Shown here: positions 6,868-11,843 of the stretch, piece after piece | Layout of the letters: the number at the start of each line of letters is the position of its first letter | Position numbering within the stretch: the first letter of the stretch is position 1 | DNA from: an uncultured Christensenellaceae bacterium | Lineage (GTDB): Bacteria; Bacillota_A; Clostridia; Christensenellales; UBA3700 | Assembly (NCBI GenBank): GCA_944381335.1 | Contig: CALWKT010000097.1 | Span: 1 to 11,843, forward strand | Length of the DNA: 11,843 nt | Direction: 5' to 3' | Notes under the pieces: model-generated | The model's input: only the letters and a program-made list of their open reading frames with translations | The model's database searches: none | What the model was told of the DNA's origin: nothing | Position numbers and translations under genes: made by a program

Positions 6868-7752
6868 ATGCTTACGACCGCGTTACTTTCCACGGATATG
6901 AAGGATTACGTCGAGCACATCGGCTGGTGGAGTATTATCGATCTGGTAGTGCTCATAGGCGTGCTGACCGTAATTCTGCTTTTCTTCAAAAAACGCAACA
7001 GCCTGAAGCTCGCGATCTTTACCGTCGCTTACGTTCTGCTGTATATTCTCGTCGTGTTCGCGGGCATATATGCTGAAAAGATCGACGAGAACGTGATCGG
7101 CTTCATGTATATCACAAAGCGCATCATGGATTTCGTTTCGATTTTCTTCATCGCGGCTTTTGCGGTGGTTTACCAGTCCGATCTGAAGGCTTTTTTCAAC
7201 AAGATAGCCAGAACGCGCGATAAGAACCAGGATTACGAGTTTAATTCGACGGACGACGAACTTGTCAACAGCGCGAACCAGATCGTCAAGGCATGCCAGA
7301 ATATGGCGAAAAACGACGTGGGCGCTCTGATAATCATCGTCAGGACTTCGATCTCCTCTCACATTCTGGAGACGGGTACCGAACTCAATGCAGAGATATC
7401 TTCGGGTCTTCTCGAAAGCATATTCAGCACCAAAGGTCCTCTACACGACGGTGCGGTGATAGTCAAAGGCAGCCACCTTTTGTCCGCGGGATGTTTTCTT
7501 CCTCTCTCGCAGGAAGTGGACATTGCAAAAGAGCTGGGCACCCGTCACCGCGCGGCGATAGGCGTGACTGAGGAAAGCGACGTGTTCGCGATCGTCGTCA
7601 GCGAGGAGACAGGTATCATAAGCACTGTGGAAAAAGGCAAGATCAGAAGATATATGACCCCTGAAAAGCTGTTTGAGCAGATAAAAGTCGCTTACGGCAT
7701 AACCCAGGACACGTCGGGAAGAGAGAAGAAGAGAGAGAACAGATTTTTATGA
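6868..7752 (+). CDS. cdaA: Diadenylate cyclase, CdaA type (c-di-AMP synthase)
   Basis: The enzyme condenses two ATP into cyclic di-AMP, the second messenger that controls potassium and osmolyte transport and cell-wall homeostasis in Bacillota. The 294-residue product has three N-terminal membrane helices (about 20-38, 46-66, 82-103), a short linker, then the DisA_N catalytic domain with the DGA motif at D194-A196 (LHDGAVIV) and the RHR motif at R226-R228 (LGTRHRAAIG). Length and architecture match CdaA rather than DisA or CdaS. ATG 6868 is chosen for its spacing from GAGG; 6865 and 6856 are close alternatives. The stop overlaps the start of the DUF1015 gene (ATGA). In many Bacillota cdaA is followed by cdaR (ybbR) and glmM; neither is present here. 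Confidence 0.95.
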   Translation: MLTTALLSTDMKDYVEHIGWWSIIDLVVLIGVLTVILLFFKKRNSLKLAIFTVAYVLLYILVVFAGIYAEKIDENVIGFMYITKRIMDFVSIFFIAAFAVVYQSDLKAFFNKIARTRDKNQDYEFNSTDDELVNSANQIVKACQNMAKNDVGALIIIVRTSISSHILETGTELNAEISSGLLESIFSTKGPLHDGAVIVKGSHLLSAGCFLPLSQEVDIAKELGTRHRAAIGVTEESDVFAIVVSEETGIISTVEKGKIRRYMTPEKLFEQIKVAYGITQDTSGREKKRENRFL

Positions 7753-8942
7753 TTATCAACAAAGCCGAATTTCTTGTTCCGTCCGCGTCGGTCGACAAGA
7801 CGCGCTGGGCGGTCATAGCCTGCGACCAGTTCACATCGCAGAGAGATTACTGGGAAAGACTCGCCGCCGGGATAAACGGCGCGCCGAGCACCCTTTCGCT
7901 GATATATCCCGAAGTTTACCTCAAAGACGGTGACAAGGAAGACCGTATAAAGAGCATACGTTCCGCAATGCAGAAATACGCGACGGACGGCACTCTCGTT
8001 CCTGCCCGCGGCGTTATTCTCGTGGACAGAAAGATCTCTGACGGAAGACACAGAACGGGGCTTGTGGCGGCGCTCGATCTCGAAGAATACGAGTTCACGC
8101 CTGTCAACGACGCTCACGTGAAGGCGACCGAACGCACGGTAGAGGAGAGGCTTCCCGCCCGTATCGAGGTCAGAGAAGGCGCTTCTTTGGAATGTTCTCA
8201 CGTGATGTTGCTTTCCCAGATCGGCGATTTCGTAAAAGACGAACTCGGAAAGAGGAGCGGAGAAACCCCACTTTACGATTTTGAACTCAACATGAACGGC
8301 GGCAGGCTGACGGGATATCTCGTCGAGGACTGCGACGCGCTTCTGGAAAAGCTCGAAGAACTGACGAAAAAAGCCAGCGACAAAGTGCGCTATGCTGTAG
8401 GAGACGGCAATCACTCCCTGGCGACGGCAAAGCGCTGTTGGGAAAAGATAAAGCCTTCGCTCACCGAAGAAGAAAAAAAGACTCACCCCGCACGTTTTGC
8501 GACGGTCGAAGTGGTGGACATATACGATGATTCGCTTGATTTCGAGCCGATACACCGCGTGCTTTTCGGCGCGGACGAAAACGCGATCGGCTATCTTGCG
8601 GCAAACTGCGGCGGCAACGCGTCGGTCAGGGCGGTGTTCAGAGACAAGGAGTACGAAATACCCGTCAGGGAGAACACGTCGGACGCGATAGCCGATCTCC
8701 AGAACGCGATGGACGCATACCTCGCGGCGCATAAAGAGGCGGGCATCGACTACGTTCACGGCGACGGCTACGTTGCGGAAATAGCGGAGAAAAACGATGC
8801 GGTCGCGGTGTTTATGCCCACCGTTGAAAAGGATACGCTTTTCGATTACGTGGCGAGAAGGGGTGTGCTTCCCCGCAAATCCTTCAGCATGGGAAACGCG
8901 GAAGACAAACGCTATTATTACGAAACCAAAAAGATAAAATAA
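7749..8942 (+). CDS. DUF1015 family protein
   Basis: The 397-residue cytoplasmic protein matches the DUF1015 family by its N-terminal VIACDQFTSQRDYWERL, the VGDGNHSLATAK motif at about 217-228 (usually DGNHS or DGHHR in the family) and the C-terminal LPRKSFSM ending. The GDGNH segment resembles nucleotide- or phosphate-handling loops of ParB/serine-kinase-like folds, but no reaction can be assigned from the sequence alone. It has no signal peptide or membrane helix. Its ATG overlaps the cdaA stop by four bases, so translation is probably coupled, and the aspartate kinase follows 28 bp later. The neighbourhood pairs second-messenger synthesis with amino-acid metabolism; a link to serine or aspartate-family metabolism is speculative. 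Confidence 0.88.
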   Translation: MIINKAEFLVPSASVDKTRWAVIACDQFTSQRDYWERLAAGINGAPSTLSLIYPEVYLKDGDKEDRIKSIRSAMQKYATDGTLVPARGVILVDRKISDGRHRTGLVAALDLEEYEFTPVNDAHVKATERTVEERLPARIEVREGASLECSHVMLLSQIGDFVKDELGKRSGETPLYDFELNMNGGRLTGYLVEDCDALLEKLEELTKKASDKVRYAVGDGNHSLATAKRCWEKIKPSLTEEEKKTHPARFATVEVVDIYDDSLDFEPIHRVLFGADENAIGYLAANCGGNASVRAVFRDKEYEIPVRENTSDAIADLQNAMDAYLAAHKEAGIDYVHGDGYVAEIAEKNDAVAVFMPTVEKDTLFDYVARRGVLPRKSFSMGNAEDKRYYYETKKIK

Positions 8943-8970
8943 CCAAATAACCCAGGAGAGGAATTTTCTT

Positions 8971-10287
8971 ATGGCAGTCAAAGTTGTAAAATTCGGCGGA
9001 ACGTCCATGGCGGACGCGAGCGCCATCAATCAGGTCGCGGACATAGTAAAGAGCGATCCGGAAAGGAGATACGTCGTCGTATCCGCTCCCGGCAAGAGAT
9101 TTTCCGGCGACACAAAGGTGACAGACCTTCTGTACGCTTGCTATCACGACCTTGAGATAAACGGAGAGTGCTCCGCTACGTTTGCGAAGATACGCGAAAG
9201 ATTTGAAGGCATAGTCAAAGATCTGGGGCTCGACCTTGATATGAAACCCGTCCTCGACGAAGTGGAGAAGAAGATGGTCGTCAATTATTCCGTCGATTAC
9301 TGCGCTTCAAGAGGCGAATACCTCAGCGCGATCGTGCTTGCGAAAAAACTCGGCTTCGAGTTTATCGACGCAGAAAAGATAATGATCTTCGACGACAACG
9401 GCAACTTTATGGCAGAACAGACCAACGAACTTGTCGCCAAAACCCTCAAAGACGTGCAATACGCCGTCATTCCCGGCTTCTACGGCGCGGACGCGACGGG
9501 CAGCATACACACTTTCAGCCGCGGAGGATCGGATATCACCGGCGCAGTCGTGGCGCGTGCGGCAAACGCGTGCATTTACGAAAACTGGACTGACGTGGAC
9601 GGCTTCATGTCCGCAGATCCCAGGATCGTGGAAAACCCGACCATAATCAAAAAACTTTCGTATAAGGAGCTCAGAGAGCTTGCATATATGGGCGCAAATG
9701 TGCTGCATCCCGAAGCCGTATTCCCGGTCAAGGCAAGCGGTATCCCGATCAACATCCGCAATACCTTCAATCCCCAGGCTCCCGGCACCCTCATCGTTGC
9801 AGAAGTGGAAGAGGACGAGTTCGCAAAACGTCAGATCACCGGCGTTGCGGGCAAGAAAGGTTACAGCATCATCTTCATTGAAAAAGAACTGATGAACAGT
9901 GAGCTCGGTTTCGGCAGGAGAGTGCTTTCCGTGCTTGAATATTACAACATCCTTTTCGAGCATATGCCCAGCGGCATCGGCACGCTCAGCATCGTAGTTT
10001 CGGACAACGAGCTTGCCGGCAAAGAGGACGTGGTGATCGAGCGTATCAGAAACATCGTCAAGCCCGATAACATCGAGATCAAGTCCGGCATATCACTGAT
10101 CTCCACCGTCGGTCACGGCATGTCTTTCCGCCCCGGCACCGCAGCTAAACTCTGCGAAGCGCTCGCAAAAGCAAACATCAACATCCGCATGATAGACCAG
10201 GGTTCCAGCGAGCTCAACATCATCGTCGCCGTCGCAACGCAGGATTACGAGAAAGCGGTGAATGCGATATATCATGCGTTTGCATAA
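8971..10287 (+). CDS. lysC: Aspartate kinase with two C-terminal ACT domains
   Basis: It phosphorylates aspartate, the committed step toward lysine, diaminopimelate, methionine and threonine. The 438-residue protein opens with KFGGTSMADAS (K7-S12, nucleotide and substrate loop). It carries SRGGSDITG at 183-190, NWTDVDGFMSADPR at 205-217 (ATP site) and YMGANVLHPEA, all typical of the amino-acid kinase fold. Two ACT-like regulatory segments occupy about residues 305-438, including ISTVGHGMSFRPGTAAKL and NINIRMIDQGSSELNIIV, implying allosteric feedback by an end-product amino acid. The length fits monofunctional, about 440-residue aspartokinases. AGGAGAGG at 8954-8961 precedes ATG 8971. There is no room for a lysine riboswitch in the 28-bp upstream gap. 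Which amino acid inhibits it cannot be told, so lysC is used in the general sense. Confidence 0.96.
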   Translation: MAVKVVKFGGTSMADASAINQVADIVKSDPERRYVVVSAPGKRFSGDTKVTDLLYACYHDLEINGECSATFAKIRERFEGIVKDLGLDLDMKPVLDEVEKKMVVNYSVDYCASRGEYLSAIVLAKKLGFEFIDAEKIMIFDDNGNFMAEQTNELVAKTLKDVQYAVIPGFYGADATGSIHTFSRGGSDITGAVVARAANACIYENWTDVDGFMSADPRIVENPTIIKKLSYKELRELAYMGANVLHPEAVFPVKASGIPINIRNTFNPQAPGTLIVAEVEEDEFAKRQITGVAGKKGYSIIFIEKELMNSELGFGRRVLSVLEYYNILFEHMPSGIGTLSIVVSDNELAGKEDVVIERIRNIVKPDNIEIKSGISLISTVGHGMSFRPGTAAKLCEALAKANINIRMIDQGSSELNIIVAVATQDYEKAVNAIYHAFA

Positions 10288-10292
10288 TAGCA

Positions 10293-10377
10293 GGGGGCAC
10301 CAAAATCACGACGCTTAATCAAAGGGCTGTTCGCAAGGGCAGCCCTTTTCATATACGCTGTGATTTGTGTTTCCCCC
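10293..10377. repeat. Palindromic unit P1
   Basis: Outer arms GGGGG (10293-10297) and CCCCC (10373-10377); middle arms CAAAATCAC and GTGATTTG; inner hairpin AAAGGGCTG/CAGCCCTTT. The internal-loop motifs are GCTTAATC on the left and TTCATATACGC on the right. Confidence 0.85.
10321..10349 (+). terminator. Inner hairpin of P1, likely terminator of the aspartate kinase transcript
   Basis: AAAGGGCTG (10321-10329) and CAGCCCTTT (10340-10348) form a perfect nine-pair stem with a ten-base loop, ending in TTTT. It lies 33 bases after the aspartate kinase stop and is the first strong hairpin downstream. The T tract is short and the same structure recurs in P4 away from any gene, so termination may be a secondary effect of the repeat. 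Confidence 0.55.
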
Positions 10378-10395
10378 TACTTTACCCCCTCCGCA

Positions 10396-10425
10396 CAAAA
10401 AGTCTCGCCTTGACTCGACTTTTTG
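10396..10425. repeat. Hairpin B1
   Basis: CAAAAAGTC pairs perfectly with GACTTTTTG around a 12-base loop. Copies B2 (10901-10930) and B3 (11171-11200) have identical arms and differ only at two or three loop positions. Confidence 0.8.
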
Positions 10426-10432
10426 CAGAGAA

Positions 10433-10464
10433 CTTTCGGCAAAAAGTGTGATTTTTGCCGAAAG
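10433..10464. repeat. Hairpin C1
   Basis: A perfect 13-bp stem, CTTTCGGCAAAAA with TTTTTGCCGAAAG, closed by GTGTGA. It recurs unchanged as C3 at 11208-11239, and as C2 with paired substitutions at 10728-10759. Confidence 0.85.
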
Positions 10465-10499
10465 GGAATTAATAATATTATTATTGAGAATTGAGGGCA

Positions 10500-10552
10500 T
10501 TTTTCCCAGTTTATTGGGAAAAACAGATTTTACCAATATTTTTGGTAAAATC
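10500..10552. repeat. Hairpins D1 and E1
   Basis: D1 pairs TTTTTCCCA with TGGGAAAAA around GTTTAT. E1 pairs GATTTTACCA with TGGTAAAATC around seven bases. The same D-E pair recurs at about 11277-11327 and 11601-11650, and E alone (shorter) at 10572-10592 and 11347-11367. Confidence 0.8.
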
Positions 10553-10606
10553 AATAATTAAAACCACAAGCTTTACCAATATTTTTGGTAAAATTATTAT
10601 AAAGCG

Positions 10607-10670
10607 GGAACAAAGCTGTGATGCTTAATTTTTTTAATGCTCTTCATATGAGCGGCGGTTTGTGTTTTCC
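10607..10670. repeat. Palindromic unit P2 (diverged)
   Basis: Weaker outer pairing GGAA/TTCC and CAAAGC/GC-GTTTG encloses the conserved motifs GCTTAATT and TTCATATGAGC. The internal hairpin seen in P1 is replaced by a T-rich loop. Confidence 0.6.
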
Positions 10671-10727
10671 TTATGATATCCCCTCAGTGCTTCGACCTCA
10701 CCCTGCGTCTTTCGGTCTCATAGGGTA

Positions 10728-10759
10728 CTTTTCACAAAAAGCGTGCTTTTTGTGAAAAG
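10728..10759. repeat. Hairpin C2
   Basis: CTTTTCACAAAAA pairs with TTTTTGTGAAAAG across 13 bp, with one more G-C pair possible inside the loop GCGTGC. Against C1 three neighbouring pairs are changed on both arms. Confidence 0.85.
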
Positions 10760-10807
10760 AAAATAAAATTTCAATTAGCCAGGCACCGAAATTAACTGCC
10801 TTTTCGC

Positions 10808-10883
10808 AAGGGACAGCAAAATTCCGGCGTTAAATCAAAGCAATAAATTGCTTTTCATATACACTTGAATTTTGTTTTCCCTT
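10808..10883. repeat. Palindromic unit P3
   Basis: Outer arms AAGGGA/TCCCTT, middle arms CAAAATTC/GAATTTTG, inner hairpin AAAGCAAT/ATTGCTTT. Loop motifs are GTTAAATC and TTCATATACAC. It is followed after 17 bases by B2 and a C left arm whose right arm is missing. Confidence 0.85.
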
Positions 10884-10974
10884 ACGCTATCCCTTCCACA
10901 CAAAAAGTCTCGCCCCGACTCGACTTTTTGCAATGTACTTTCGGCAAAAAGCGTAATGCCGCTTCGCTTAGCAT

Positions 10975-11057
10975 GGGGCACCAAAATTTATCAGCTTAAT
11001 CAAAGGGCTGTTTGTAAGGACAGCCCTTTTTCATACACGCAGAAATTTTGTTTCCCC
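10975..11057. repeat. Palindromic unit P4
   Basis: Outer arms GGGG/CCCC, middle arms CAAAATTT/AAATTTTG, inner hairpin AAAGGGCTG/CAGCCCTTT followed by further Ts. Loop motifs are GCTTAATC and TTCATACACGC. Unlike P1, P3 and P5 it is followed directly by another P unit, not by B. Confidence 0.85.
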
Positions 11058-11069
11058 CTACTATACCCC

Positions 11070-11168
11070 CTCTGACTTTTCGCAAGGGCAACCAAAACCG
11101 CTACGCTTAATCGTCGCGAGCTCCTCATATACGCTACGGTTTGTGTTTTCCCTTACGTTATCCCTTCC
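11070..11168 (+). repeat. 99-bp direct repeat, copy 1 (contains P5)
   Basis: This segment appears identical, by eye, to 11426-11524. It contains P5 (arms AAGGG at 11084-11088 and CCCTT at 11150-11154, middle arms CAAAACCG/CGGTTTG, loop motifs GCTTAATC and CTCATATACGC) plus its flanks. P5 lacks the inner AAAG-type hairpin. Confidence 0.88.
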
Positions 11169-11170
11169 AA

Positions 11171-11422
11171 CAAAAAGTCTCGCCATGACTCGACTTTTTG
11201 CAATGTACTTTCGGCAAAAAGTGTGATTTTTGCCGAAAGGGAATTAATAATATTATTATTGAGAATTGAGGGCATTTCTCCCAGTTTATTGGGAAAAACA
11301 GATTTTACCAATATTTTTGGTAAAATCAATAATTAAAACCACAAGCTTTACCAATATTTTTGGTAAAATTATTATAAAGCGGGAACAAAGCCGTGATGCT
11401 TAATTTTTTTAATGCTCCTCAT
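11171..11422 (+). repeat. Long direct repeat, copy 2 (252 bp)
   Basis: This is the second copy of 10396-10647, offset by 775 bases, carrying B3, C3, D2, E3, E4 and the left half of a P unit. It stops inside that unit at TCAT, where a copy of the 99-bp repeat begins almost at once. Confidence 0.9.
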
Positions 11423-11425
11423 CCA

Positions 11426-11524
11426 CTCTGACTTTTCGCAAGGGCAACCAAAACCGCTACGCTTAATCGTCGCGAGCTCCTCATATACGCTACGGTTTGT
11501 GTTTTCCCTTACGTTATCCCTTCC
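11426..11524 (+). repeat. 99-bp direct repeat, copy 2 (contains P7)
   Basis: Second copy of 11070-11168, offset by 356 bases, with P7 at 11440-11510. It runs directly into P8 without the B and C hairpins that follow P5. Confidence 0.88.
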
Positions 11525-11534
11525 GACTTTTCGT

Positions 11535-11607
11535 AAGGGACGCCAAAATTCCGGCGCTAAATCAAAGTAAAAATTGCTTTTCATATACACTTGAATTTTG
11601 TTTTCCC
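11535..11607. repeat. Palindromic unit P8 fused to hairpin D3
   Basis: Left arm AAGGGA, middle arms CAAAATTC/GAATTTTG and an imperfect inner AAAGTAA/TTGCTTT follow P3 closely. The right end TTTTCCC is at the same time the left arm of D3 (11601-11622), so the usual CTTACG ending is lost. Confidence 0.75.
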
Positions 11608-11732
11608 AGTTTATTGGGAAAAACAGATTTTACCAATATTTTTGGTAAAAATTAATTAATAGATGACGTGTGCGCGCGGCTGTGGTTTTTCGAAAGTGGG
11701 ATAAGTTAAAATACCATATTGAATTAAAGTCA

Positions 11733-11843
11733 TTTTCCCAGTAAAATGGGAAAAGTTATTTTTACTAATCTGAAACGATTCCGTTTCTCCCAGTTTATTG
11801 GGAAGTTAGTTTTACTGGTATTAATTTTAACGATTCTCCCAGT
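11733..11843. repeat. Degenerate tandem series of D-like hairpins at the right edge
   Basis: TTTTCCCA/TGGGAAAA (11733-11754, loop GTAAAA) is followed by GTTATTTTTACT and AACGATTC. Then CCCA/TGGG (about 11789-11802) is followed by GTTAGTTTTACT and AACGATTC, and a third CTCCCAGT is cut by the window end. The spacing is roughly 50-55 bases. Confidence 0.65.

Larger units (their letters stand above)
10396..10647 (+). repeat. Long direct repeat, copy 1 (252 bp)
   Basis: This copy contains B1 (10396-10425), C1 (10433-10464), D1 (about 10500-10523), E1 (10526-10552), E2 (10572-10592) and the left half of P2. It matches 11171-11422 over the same length with about seven substitutions and no gap, counted by eye. 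Confidence 0.9.
10288..11843. repeat. Gene-free mosaic of nested palindromic repeats
   Basis: No credible gene lies in these ~1,550 bases. They are built from at least five recurring hairpin families, named here P (about 65-85 bp, compound), B (30 bp), C (32 bp), D (22 bp) and E (27 bp). The order by eye is P1-B1-C1-D1-E1-E2-P2-(diverged B)-C2-P3-B2-(broken C)-P4-P5-B3-C3-D2-E3-E4-(half P6)-P7-P8/D3-E5, then D-like units to the right edge. A P unit followed by B and then C recurs four times, with P-to-B spacing of 16-18 bases where B is intact. Small open frames in the region follow the repeats and lack ribosome-binding sites. The array begins five bases after the aspartate kinase stop and is cut by the window edge. 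Confidence 0.9.

Noticed and set aside
8943..8970. Lysine riboswitch or T-box upstream of aspartate kinase
   Set aside because: The gap to the preceding gene is only 28 bases and holds just the ribosome-binding site.
7692..9029. A 445-codon open frame on the minus strand, longer than the gene opposite it
   Set aside because: It lies antisense to the DUF1015 gene, has no recognisable domain, overlaps the aspartate kinase start, and its Arg/Val/Phe-rich composition is typical of the shadow of a codon-biased gene.
10367..11590. Short open frames of 64-79 codons on both strands in the repeat region
   Set aside because: They translate repeat sequence (a KKSR.DSTFC-like peptide recurs because the B hairpin recurs), lack ribosome-binding sites and are cut by module junctions.
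10293..11607. Integron attC sites
   Set aside because: Folded variable stems recall attC, but no gene cassettes lie between units and the conserved RYYYAAC/GTTRRRY core boxes are not convincingly placed.
10288..11843. CRISPR array
   Set aside because: Repeats are palindromes of several kinds with unequal spacing, and there are no unique spacers of constant length.

Overview
The window looks like a chromosomal segment of a Gram-positive Bacillota bacterium of the Clostridia type. The evidence is a clostridial-style serine recombinase tail, a comEC-holA pair, a CdaA-type c-di-AMP synthase, AG-rich Shine-Dalgarno sites, tightly overlapping genes (GTGA and ATGA junctions) and moderately GC-rich coding DNA. 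An uncultured gut clostridium is a reasonable guess, but no gene here fixes the genus.

Layout: (1) 1-592 holds the 3' end of a large serine recombinase, the edge of a probable mobile element, ending beside (2) a minus-strand tRNA-Leu(CAA) at 597-683 with its own promoter and terminator. (3) 888-6651 is a plus-strand gene run: ppa (inorganic pyrophosphatase), comEC (DNA-uptake channel), holA (clamp-loader delta), a small unknown polytopic membrane protein, and a lipoprotein with an M28-peptidase fold. From comEC onward the genes overlap or lie a few bases apart. (4) 6868-10287 is a second run: cdaA (diadenylate cyclase), a DUF1015 protein and aspartate kinase. (5) 10288-11843, and beyond the right edge, is a gene-free, AT-rich mosaic of nested palindromes.

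Two proteins look like degenerate enzymes. The C-terminal region of ComEC, where the metallo-beta-lactamase-like nuclease normally sits, contains no histidine. The M28-like lipoprotein has lost its key metal ligands and catalytic base while keeping the surrounding fold motifs. Both lie in one operon whose products sit at the envelope.

The most unusual part is the terminal repeat mosaic. At least five hairpin families (called P, B, C, D and E here) recur in varying order. In families P and C the copies differ in stem sequence while base pairing is kept by matched changes on both arms. In family P two short internal-loop motifs (GCTTAATC-like and TCATATAC-like) stay nearly constant. This argues for selection on a folded RNA or single-stranded DNA. 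Two long direct duplications (252 bp at about 97 percent identity, and 99 bp identical by eye), plus junctions at short shared sequences, show the array is actively rearranged. All identifications are from reading the sequence; no database search was made.
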